Assembly (NCBI GenBank): GCA_024642765.1 | Contig: JAHEAM010000060.1 | Span: 1 to 12,377, forward strand | Length of the DNA stretch: 12,377 bases | Source: Planctomycetaceae bacterium | GTDB taxonomy: Bacteria > Planctomycetota > Planctomycetia > Pirellulales > Pirellulaceae | Direction: 5' to 3' | In this document: piece by piece, positions 7,093-12,377 of the stretch | Layout: each line of letters begins with the position of its first letter | Position numbering within the stretch: the stretch's first letter is position 1 | Position numbers and translations under genes: made by a program | Notes under the pieces: generated by a model | What the model was told of the DNA's origin: nothing | The model's input: the letters and a program-made list of their open reading frames with translations, nothing else | Database searches by the model: none

Positions 7093-8397
7093 CTAGGGCT
7101 TGCACTCGGCCATCAACACGGCACTTGCTTGGCCTTGGGGTGAAACGTTTAGGTTCAAGAACGAACCGTCAGAACTTTCCTGAAGTTCGCGAACGCCATT
7201 GATTGGGCAATCGGCAGCGGGCGATTCGTAGTTGAGGATCGGGAAGAGTTTTCGATGCTGCAACGCCAGAACGCTCGAAATGATCTCCACCATTCCAGAT
7301 CCGGCACCCAGGTTCCCCATGTAGCTTTTGAGTGCTACCACTGGAACGTCACCCAATTGATTGCGAATCGCTTGAGCTTCTGCGCGATCGACAGCAGGGT
7401 CCGAAAGTCCATGGGCATGAACGTGTCCTAGTTGCGCGGCTTGTAATCCGGCCTTCTTCAATCCCAACTCGATAACGTTCTCAAAAACGGATTGATAGTC
7501 GACGACACCCGCTGGTGAACACACCGTCGAGGAAGCATAACCAATCACTTCCGCTAAAATATTTGCGCCACGGCGTTGAGCCGATTCGAGTTCTTCTAGG
7601 ACAATCACGCCCGCACCTTCACCGATAACCATGCCCGAATGATCCTTGTCAAATGGGCGACAAGCGCTCGCTGGAGTCAGGCCTTTGGGAGCGAGGCGTT
7701 CTTGCAAGGCAACATGCACGGTACGCAACGGATGAATTCTGGTACCCGTTGAACCCACCACAATGGCATCTGCAATTCCGCGCCGGATCGAAGTGACGCC
7801 TTCGGCAATTGACAAATTCGACGACGCCTCGCGCAAGGTCACGGAATTGCTCGGTCCCCGAAAGTCATTGTAAATTGCAACATGGCTGGCCGGCATGTTC
7901 GGCAGATACTTGAGCAACCACAATGGTTCCACTTGGCCCAAACCTTCTTTGCCCCAGCGGCTAAAATCGAAAACACCGTCAGTTGTACAGCGTTTGATGC
8001 CAGCAGCAAATTCGCCCGGCTCGGAAATAATATAGTCGGAACCAAACATCGTTCCGATTTGTTCCGGAGCATAGGCATCAGTACCCCAATTGGCGTCTTG
8101 AATAGCCAGTTGGGCTGCGGCAACACCCATTTGAATTTCCCGGCACATGAGCTTGAGGCCTTTTTTAATACTGCGCTGCAGCATTTTTTCTAGGCTTCCG
8201 AATTGCTCGATTGAACCGTCGAATCGAGAGGCTTCACCGCCGAAATCGATTGGCAAATTTTCGGTTGGCAAACTGGTCAATGGCCCCACGCCACTTTGAC
8301 CGCTCGTAATCGCATCCCACAGTTCGGTTACGCTGTTGCCCAAGGGACAAATGAGTCCCATGCCAGTAACCACAACACGACGAGCGGAAGAGGACAT
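7093..8397 (-). CDS. FabF-like beta-ketoacyl synthase homologue with degenerate active site
   Basis: 434 residues from ATG 8397 (MSSSARRVVVTGMGLICPLG). The frame is open from GTG 8430, but AAAGG lies seven bases before the ATG and the thiolase-fold N-terminus begins there. The thiolase fold is complete: VVVTGMGLICPLGNS at the start, IGTMFGSD, RPFDKDHSGMVIGEGAGVIVLE, VHAHGLSDPAVDRAEAQAI and ALKSYMGNLGAGSG. The nucleophile region normally reads 'TACASG'; here it is TLREASSN, so Glu190 (GAG, 7828-7830) occupies the Cys position. The first active-site His is kept (His329, HGLS) and the Lys is kept (Lys357), but the second His is Asn362 (7312-7314), and the C-terminal GFGG loop reads NVSPQGQ. Family knowledge: Cys is needed for condensation, and chain-length-factor or KSQ homologues with substitutions there do not condense. 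Likely a non-condensing partner, decarboxylase or scaffold. No acyl carrier protein or second ketosynthase is visible nearby. Confidence 0.85.
   Translation of the reverse strand: MSSSARRVVVTGMGLICPLGNSVTELWDAITSGQSGVGPLTSLPTENLPIDFGGEASRFDGSIEQFGSLEKMLQRSIKKGLKLMCREIQMGVAAAQLAIQDANWGTDAYAPEQIGTMFGSDYIISEPGEFAAGIKRCTTDGVFDFSRWGKEGLGQVEPLWLLKYLPNMPASHVAIYNDFRGPSNSVTLREASSNLSIAEGVTSIRRGIADAIVVGSTGTRIHPLRTVHVALQERLAPKGLTPASACRPFDKDHSGMVIGEGAGVIVLEELESAQRRGANILAEVIGYASSTVCSPAGVVDYQSVFENVIELGLKKAGLQAAQLGHVHAHGLSDPAVDRAEAQAIRNQLGDVPVVALKSYMGNLGAGSGMVEIISSVLALQHRKLFPILNYESPAADCPINGVRELQESSDGSFLNLNVSPQGQASAVLMAECKP
7329..7372 (-). repeat. Ketosynthase-gene segment duplicated at 4887-4930
   Basis: This is the in-gene partner of the intergenic copy, encoding AIRNQLGDVPVVAL between the two active-site positions. 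Same orientation, 41 of 44 bases identical, with the longest run being 28 bases at 7345-7372. Confidence 0.85.
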
Positions 8398-8579
8398 CGA
8401 AAAACCTTTGAAACTAAAGTGCGCCAGCACCTAATTGAGAATGGAAACGAAGAGTTCGTTCGTTGTTCGGTCAAAGATAAAAATTCTACGGATTTGGCAG
8501 CCTTCGTCGAGGGCACTCGCAGCAGTGCGCCTAGGTCGAGCCCGATGCCGGTATCCGGAATGGTATTTCTAGACAGCTG
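8398..8579. other. Gap upstream of the ketosynthase-like gene
   Basis: 182 bases separate the stop of the secretin-like gene from the ketosynthase-like ATG on the same strand. This is long for translational coupling, so the ketosynthase-like gene may have its own promoter, but no convincing -35/-10 pair was found. The short frames across it look like chance. A CCGG-ATA-CCGG palindromic stretch on the minus strand lies about 30 bases after the upstream stop and is too weak to call a terminator. Confidence 0.4.
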
Positions 8580-10151
8580 CTATTTTTTTGGCAGGGGCGC
8601 CAAATTGCCTTGAAGCGCGGGCGATTGGGCTGTTCTCGGATTCTGCGGACCGCGAAAATCGATAAACAACAACGCATCGGCGCGACCATTATTCTGCTCC
8701 AAAAGTCCCGAAAAAGGGCCTTGGCTGGTCGAATTCAAATTGGCGACCACCCCGCAACTCACTAACAAAACTTGGTCAACCGGCCAGCGAATGCGTTCTT
8801 GCAATCGCCAGGAAACGATTTGTGGGATTTGCAAGTTCATCTTGTCACCGCTGCTCAAGGACAGGCCCGTAGATGCTGTGGTTGTGCCCGGCACCTGCAC
8901 CTTGATTCCCGTCAATTTTTCGACTTGGTCTACATTGCAAGTGATCGCCGCATCGATGGACTTGCCGTCCAAAGACTCCAAGAATGCGATCTGCAACTCA
9001 TACCCTTCGTTCATTTGCGTGAGCAAAGGCTGGTACCCAGGCAATTGCCCAGGTGTCCAACGAATGCTCCTCACAAATTGAAGCGGCTTACGTTTCTCGA
9101 TTTTCAACGGTTGGCCGTTGTGGAGCGTAACGTTTCCAGAAGAGTGATTGATAAAGTCGCTGCGTTGCGAGAGTTGATTGTAGAGCAATGCTGCGTTTTC
9201 CTTACTGACCAACCAAGCTTCGACCCCTGGAGAATGAACCTCGATTGGTTGCAAGTACTTGTAGACAGACTCGCGCCAGGCGGGATTGGAAACCGTCACC
9301 AAATTGACCAGTGCCGTGTCGCGTTGACCACGCGTGTAAACGAATCGATCGACCAAAGCATTGATTTCGTTGTGGATTTCAGGTGTGTGATATACGATTA
9401 GTTTTTCGCGAGTTGCACTGAGAATTCCCAACGGCTGGCTGAACCACATGTCTTTCCCCGTTTGCCGCAGTATCCAATCGACGACCGCCTGCTGAGGTGC
9501 TTCGGAATTCGTGATCTGAGATGTGTAAGGCAAAATATCATATTCGCGCCAGACCTGGCCCGCGTCATTGGGCAGCGACGAGAATGTCTTCGAGACTCTT
9601 GTGATCTCGGCAGGGATCGGGTTGGCGGCAGTCGCTGCACTTTGTCCTTGTTGCTGCCATTGTGCGTTGGCTGGGCCGGCCTGCGTGACTTGATCATTCA
9701 GTTGCGTTTGACGAGAGTTGACAGCAACCCTGTTAGTGGATGCGCCTTGGTTGGCGTCACCGGCACTGGGTTGAGCGGCAGGCACCGGATTTTGTGACTG
9801 GCTCGTTGTACCGATCTGGCTTGCAGCTTGGCTCGTTGGATTGGGTTCGTTCATTCGGCCCGGTGGCGCCGGTTGGCCGGTTGGCAATTGGCTCGTATTG
9901 GAGCTAGAGGCGACAGGCTGCTGTTCGCCTCCGTCGAAAGCGGGGCGGTAGGGAGCTGAAGCGCGCTGTGTCGTGTCCTGAGCCAACGCATAAGATGCGA
10001 ACTCAGATGTCCAAGCGATCAACAACACAAAACCCAACAAATTACCCGTTAGCCCGCCGAGCGCCTTCGTTCGCCGCGCCTTCGTTCGCATTGCTTGCCT
10101 GCCTAGGCCTCTCGATAATGTTCGAATTTTGGTTTTTGGTTTGATGGCCAT
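8580..10151 (-). CDS. Secreted protein with disordered linker and secretin-like region
   Basis: 523 residues from ATG 10151, chosen over GTG 10190 because GAAGGA lies ten bases upstream and a TATAAT at 10207-10202 would put the transcript start almost on the GTG. The N-terminus has a long basic stretch (about 35 residues), then a hydrophobic core LLGFVLLIAW and a cleavage-like ALA-Q at about 55-58, an extended signal peptide or anchor. Residues about 60-185 are rich in Gln, Ala, Ser, Pro and Asn and look disordered. The folded part starts near REYDILPYTSQ; REKLIVYHTPEIHNEINALVDRF resembles the STN/N-domain repeats of secretins ('tpe.h..i..lv'), and PQIVSWRLQERIRWPVDQVLLVSCG resembles a late secretin beta strand pair. 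There is no full secretin barrel by eye. I do not recognise a named family, so treat the secretin link as weak inference. The upstream neighbour is the divergent vWA gene. Confidence 0.65.
   Translation of the reverse strand: MAIKPKTKIRTLSRGLGRQAMRTKARRTKALGGLTGNLLGFVLLIAWTSEFASYALAQDTTQRASAPYRPAFDGGEQQPVASSSNTSQLPTGQPAPPGRMNEPNPTSQAASQIGTTSQSQNPVPAAQPSAGDANQGASTNRVAVNSRQTQLNDQVTQAGPANAQWQQQGQSAATAANPIPAEITRVSKTFSSLPNDAGQVWREYDILPYTSQITNSEAPQQAVVDWILRQTGKDMWFSQPLGILSATREKLIVYHTPEIHNEINALVDRFVYTRGQRDTALVNLVTVSNPAWRESVYKYLQPIEVHSPGVEAWLVSKENAALLYNQLSQRSDFINHSSGNVTLHNGQPLKIEKRKPLQFVRSIRWTPGQLPGYQPLLTQMNEGYELQIAFLESLDGKSIDAAITCNVDQVEKLTGIKVQVPGTTTASTGLSLSSGDKMNLQIPQIVSWRLQERIRWPVDQVLLVSCGVVANLNSTSQGPFSGLLEQNNGRADALLFIDFRGPQNPRTAQSPALQGNLAPLPKK
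10061..10090 (-). repeat. 15-base tandem repeat in the signal-peptide coding region
   Basis: Two adjacent 15-base units (10061-10075 and 10076-10090) differ only at their last base. They encode the duplicated basic stretch RTKA-R-RTKAL ahead of the hydrophobic core of the secretin-like protein. Length is a multiple of three, so the frame is kept. It looks like a recent slippage duplication lengthening the n-region. Confidence 0.8.
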
Positions 10152-10454
10152 TTCGTTTACGATCCTTCGTGTTGCGTTGGCAATAGGCACTTGCGGCGCG
10201 GATTATAGGGAAAACCATCGCTCGCAAACAAGACAAATCCTAGAATTAGAACGCGAAATTCAAATATTCGGCCGCTTTGCCAGCACTCTGGGCATTGAGC
10301 TCCGCGGCTGACGATTTCTTGAAAAATGTAGCTCGGAGCAAAAAACACATGGCAAAGACACTAGAATTCGAGATAATCAGATTTAGGCGTTCTCTGTCTG
10401 AGCAACTTGATTGTGCTCAATCTTCAAACAGCGGAGCCAAGGGGCAAAAAAGGC
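10152..10454. other. Divergent control region between secretin-like and vWA genes
   Basis: 303 bases without a gene. It holds the minus-strand promoter at 10202-10231, an inverted repeat GCTCCG/CGGAGC (10299-10304 and 10334-10339), a GATAAT -10-like hexamer for the plus-strand gene at 10372-10377 (its -35 is poor), and a 6-bp inverted repeat TGAGCA/TGCTCA (10399-10404 and 10414-10419), 36-56 bases before the vWA start. The last could be an operator or leader hairpin. The short frames here show no family features. Confidence 0.45.
10202..10231 (-). promoter_or_regulatory. Promoter for the secretin-like gene
   Basis: On the minus strand, a perfect TATAAT (10207-10202) lies 18 bases after TTGTTT (10231-10226, 3/6). 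The predicted transcript starts near 10195, leaving a leader of about 44 bases with GAAGGA before ATG 10151. The -10 is strong and the -35 weak. Confidence 0.5.
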
Positions 10455-11633
10455 ATGTCGCAAAACGCAGACAAATCGCTGGCAACACCTATTGGCGGGT
10501 CGTCGTTGAATTGCAGCCATGTTTATTCCATCGCCAAGCCTGATTCGTTTCGTTCGCCTGCCAACAGCAACGAGAACACGTTGGACGCTCTTAGCCAGCC
10601 ATTGACTTCGTGCCAAGTGGAAATCGATGGTCTTGAACCTGTTACGATAATTGAGCACTCCGAGAGACCGGACATGATCCGATCCTATCGTCGAATCGTT
10701 CCTAGCTGGCTAACTAGTTTTCTGGCTCATTTGCTTATTTTGGTGAGTATCGCATTTTGGGGGATCGCCAGTTCGAAAGACAACACGATTGGTTTCGAAG
10801 CTGCGTTGGCGCGATTCGATGAGCTGGATCAAACAGACCTTACACTGACACTGTCGTCTTCTCAGTCTCCTAGCGAATCAGAAATCGAGTCGATTGAGCC
10901 CCCCGACGCAACCCAATTCACTTCGGAAGACCTGGGCGTCCAAATTGAAAGAAACACAACGGTTTACTCAGACAAACCGTTTGATCCGTCGGGTGGATTA
11001 GGGGGTTTCGCCACGACAGGCATCGCCGTGAAACCGTCCGCAAGCAACATGGCAAGCTCTGCGTCCGCCAGCGAAGGAGACGGCGAGCAAGGCGACGTTG
11101 AATTTTTCGGCGCGACAGCTCGTGGAACAAAATTCGTTTATGTACTCGATTGTTCTGGAAGCATGGGTGGAGCGAGATGGGAGTTAACGAGGAAAGAACT
11201 TTTTCGCTCGCTTGATTCGCTCAAACCTGATCGACGTTTCTTAGTGCTTCTCTATAACACGGATACTTGGGCCATGTTCAACACTCAACCCAAAGACACA
11301 TTTTTGGTCGAAGCCACGGCTGAGAATATTCGCAAGGTCAAGCGATGGGTTAGCGGCCAACTCCCTGGCGGTTCAACCTTCCCAAAATTTGCGATGGCTT
11401 CGGCATTGTCGACGCGGCCAGATGCAATTTTCTTACTTTCAGACGGGGAATTCCAAGACAACACAGTTGCCTATTTGGCGATGGCGAACGTCGAAAGCAC
11501 CGATGCGGACGGGGTTGTTCATCCGGTTGTGCCGGTTCATACTTTGGCAATGGACATGTCATTTGGCGTCTATGCCCTGCAGGCGATTGCGGCCAACAAC
11601 GCCGGCAAATGTCGTGTCATTAGCTCACAATAG
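10455..11633 (+). CDS. Membrane-anchored von Willebrand factor A domain protein
   Basis: 392 residues from ATG 10455, which has AAGGGG about ten bases upstream; the frame is open from TTG 10407 but that lacks support. Layout: an N-terminal region of about 80 residues; one hydrophobic segment WLTSFLAHLLILVSIAFWGIA (about 84-104); a Ser/Glu/Asp- and Gly-rich linker (about 106-218); then a vWA domain. The metal-ion-dependent adhesion site is complete: DCSGS (Asp232, Ser234, Ser236), Thr308 in PGGSTFP and Asp330 in LLSDGEF, so metal-dependent ligand binding is expected. The basic RSYRR before the TM suggests an N-in orientation, with the vWA domain outside the cytoplasm. Such single-TM vWA proteins are common in planctomycetes and mostly unstudied; ligand and role cannot be told. 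No MoxR ATPase neighbour is visible. The divergent gene may share its control region. Confidence 0.85.
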   Translation: MSQNADKSLATPIGGSSLNCSHVYSIAKPDSFRSPANSNENTLDALSQPLTSCQVEIDGLEPVTIIEHSERPDMIRSYRRIVPSWLTSFLAHLLILVSIAFWGIASSKDNTIGFEAALARFDELDQTDLTLTLSSSQSPSESEIESIEPPDATQFTSEDLGVQIERNTTVYSDKPFDPSGGLGGFATTGIAVKPSASNMASSASASEGDGEQGDVEFFGATARGTKFVYVLDCSGSMGGARWELTRKELFRSLDSLKPDRRFLVLLYNTDTWAMFNTQPKDTFLVEATAENIRKVKRWVSGQLPGGSTFPKFAMASALSTRPDAIFLLSDGEFQDNTVAYLAMANVESTDADGVVHPVVPVHTLAMDMSFGVYALQAIAANNAGKCRVISSQ

Positions 11634-11720
11634 AGAGCAGATCAAATGAATTTCGGCAACGAAAACGGCAAGTTTGTGGGATACCCCGCGACTGCCAAGC
11701 GTTGAATTTGCGTGCTCTGG

Positions 11721-11767
11721 TGCCCTCTTCTACATAAGATAGCTGAAAAACTACGGGCATTTCTTTA
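11721..11767 (+). terminator. Possible terminator of the vWA gene
   Basis: TGCCC (11721-11725) can pair with GGGCA (11755-11759), followed by TTTCTTTA. The stem is only 5 bp and the 29-base loop is long, so this is a weak candidate supported mainly by its place and the T-rich tail. Confidence 0.25.
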
Positions 11768-11845
11768 CAAAAATGGGCCCGAACTAAAGAGGCCGCTTTG
11801 GCTGCTTATGATCAGCAGAAGCCCTATAAATAAAGGCTATCAAGG

Positions 11846-11874
11846 TTGACCGGTTGGCAAAAAACCAGTATTCT
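11846..11874 (+). promoter_or_regulatory. Promoter for the ABC transporter gene
   Basis: TTGACC (11846-11851, 5/6), an ideal 17-base spacer and TATTCT (11869-11874, 4/6). The predicted start near 11881 gives a leader of about 120 bases. The -10 overlaps the left arm of an inverted repeat, AGTATTC/GAATACT (11867-11873 and 11889-11895). Confidence 0.5.
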
Positions 11875-11895
11875 TTAGTGCTTGGCGCGAATACT
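11867..11895. promoter_or_regulatory. Operator-like inverted repeat over the -10 box
   Basis: A perfect 7-bp dyad AGTATTC-N15-GAATACT has half-site centres 22 bases apart, about two helical turns, which suits a dimeric repressor on one DNA face. It covers the predicted -10 and start site of the ABC gene. No regulator gene is in the window, so the binding factor is unknown. Confidence 0.4.
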
Positions 11896-11954
11896 CGAGG
11901 GCTTCAACCGTCATGTTTTTTGGCCGGTTATGGAAGTGCTATCGATACAGGACA

Positions 11955-11988
11955 CGTTAGTATTTTTGTAAACCAAAATTTGCTAACG
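11955..11988 (+). promoter_or_regulatory. Leader hairpin beside the ABC gene ribosome-binding site
   Basis: CGTTAG (11955-11960) pairs with CTAACG (11983-11988), and inside it TTTTG (11964-11968) pairs with CAAAA (11974-11978) around a 5-base loop, with a 3x4 internal loop. It ends 5 bases before AGGA (11994-11997) and 13 bases before ATG 12002. It could affect translation initiation or be a protein-binding site. Confidence 0.4.
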
Positions 11989-12001
11989 GGCACAGGATTG
12001 A

Positions 12002-12377
12002 ATGGCACAAGTTTTACTTGAATCGATTTCAAAAACATATCCGGACGGAACGTCGGCTGTTGAAGATTTGAGTCTTTGCGTTGCGGACCAAGAGTTTTTG
12101 GTTTTGGTGGGACCTAGTGGTTGTGGCAAGAGCACAACCCTACGGTTGATCGCCGGACTCGAAAAACCGACGTCTGGCAAAATCTCGATCGGTGGCAAAG
12201 TCGTTAACGACATAGCACCCAAAGATCGCGACATTGCCATGGTGTTTCAGAACTATGCTCTGTACCCACACATGTCGGTGTATCGAAACTTGTCCTTTGG
12301 ATTGGAACTGAGATATGGAGGCGGCTTTGTTGCTCGTGTTTTAAGGCATTGGGTCGACCCGCGTCGTGCGGCCGAAT
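12002..12377 (+). CDS. MalK/UgpC-type sugar ABC transporter ATP-binding protein (3' partial)
   Basis: The first 125 residues are present and the gene runs off the window end. ATG 12002 is preceded by AGGA (four-base spacing). It is the cytoplasmic ATPase of an ABC importer, most like the MalK/UgpC/MsmX group that powers uptake of sugars or glycerol-3-phosphate. Seen: the usual start VLLESISKTYPDGTSAVEDLSL, Walker A GPSGCGKST (37-45), RDIAMVFQNYALYPHMSVYRNLSFGL with the Q-loop Gln83. These Q-loop flanking residues are typical of the MalK subfamily. After FGLELR the sequence runs YGGGFVARVLRHWVDPRRAAE, longer than classical MalK at this place; I recall similar extensions in planctomycete members. 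The signature motif, Walker B and C-terminal regulatory domain lie beyond the window. Substrate cannot be told without the permease and binding-protein genes. Confidence 0.9.
   Translation, partial: MAQVLLESISKTYPDGTSAVEDLSLCVADQEFLVLVGPSGCGKSTTLRLIAGLEKPTSGKISIGGKVVNDIAPKDRDIAMVFQNYALYPHMSVYRNLSFGLELRYGGGFVARVLRHWVDPRRAAE

Larger units (their letters stand above)
11634..12001. other. 368-base structured leader region before the ABC ATPase gene
   Basis: No convincing gene. A 19-codon frame at 11646-11705 (MNFGNENGK...) starts 12 bases after the vWA stop but has no support. The rest holds a possible vWA terminator (11721-11767), a promoter with overlapping inverted repeat (11846-11895), an outer inverted repeat CAAAAAAC/GTTTTTTG (11858-11865 and 11915-11922), and a hairpin next to the ribosome-binding site (11955-11988). 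Confidence 0.55.

Noticed and set aside
8772..9401. 209-codon plus-strand frame inside the secretin-like gene
   Set aside because: It is antisense to a gene with a promoter, ribosome-binding site and signal peptide; no domain is visible in it.
10299..10339. GCTCCG/CGGAGC inverted repeat as a terminator
   Set aside because: No gene ends into it on either strand, the loop is 29 bases and it is followed by A residues on the plus strand, so termination is not supported.
11646..11705. 19-codon frame just after the vWA gene
   Set aside because: It has only a loose purine stretch upstream, no recognisable features and no way to test conservation from one sequence.
1..12377. CRISPR array, tRNA, rRNA, insertion sequence or prophage
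   Set aside because: No regularly spaced repeats, no cloverleaf or ribosomal RNA sequence, no transposase or integrase motifs, and no terminal inverted repeats with target duplications were seen.

Overview
The window looks like a chromosomal segment of a Planctomycetota bacterium, probably Pirellulaceae-like. This is inferred from protein style, not from a search: a pilin-like C-terminus with Asn-Gly-Asp-Asp repeats and an ETMPPYP-type ending, a membrane-anchored vWA protein with a DCSGS MIDAS, a Gln/Ala/Ser-rich secreted protein, a MalK/UgpC-type ATPase with an extra segment after FGLELR, weak Shine-Dalgarno signals and long intergenic gaps. I see no tRNA, rRNA, CRISPR array, transposase or phage gene.

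Layout. (1) 1-852, plus strand: the C-terminus of a pilin/pseudopilin-like protein, a clear intrinsic terminator (371-405), and a small protein with a jelly-roll (galactose-binding-like) signature. (2) 1083-4658: two exopolysaccharide genes facing each other, a Wzz/GumC-type chain-length protein with an unusual long non-kinase tail (plus) and a WcaJ/WbaP-type undecaprenyl-phosphate sugar phosphotransferase (minus). (3) 4659-5171: a 513-base gap holding a near-exact copy of a piece of the downstream ketosynthase gene. (4) 5172-7025, plus: a lipoprotein of the DUF4140/DUF4139 (mucoidy inhibitor MuiA-like) family. (5) 8397-7093, minus: a FabF-like ketosynthase whose catalytic Cys is replaced by Glu and second active-site His by Asn. 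(6) 10151-8580, minus: a secreted protein with a disordered linker and a secretin-like region. (7) 10455-11633, plus and divergent from (6): a membrane-anchored vWA protein. (8) 12002 to the window end, plus: the start of a sugar-type ABC transporter ATPase behind a structured leader.

How they fit together: the phosphotransferase would start a repeat unit on undecaprenyl phosphate and the Wzz-like protein would control chain length or export, so 1083-4658 is an exopolysaccharide neighbourhood. The MuiA-like lipoprotein next door belongs to a family named after a mucoidy phenotype, which makes a link to envelope polysaccharide possible but unproven. The ketosynthase-like, secretin-like, vWA and ABC genes show no obvious shared pathway.

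Most notable: the ketosynthase with a dismantled active site, and the 44-base intergenic copy (41 identical, 28 in an unbroken run) of its coding sequence 2.4 kb away. Read on the plus strand, that copy would be antisense to the ketosynthase mRNA.
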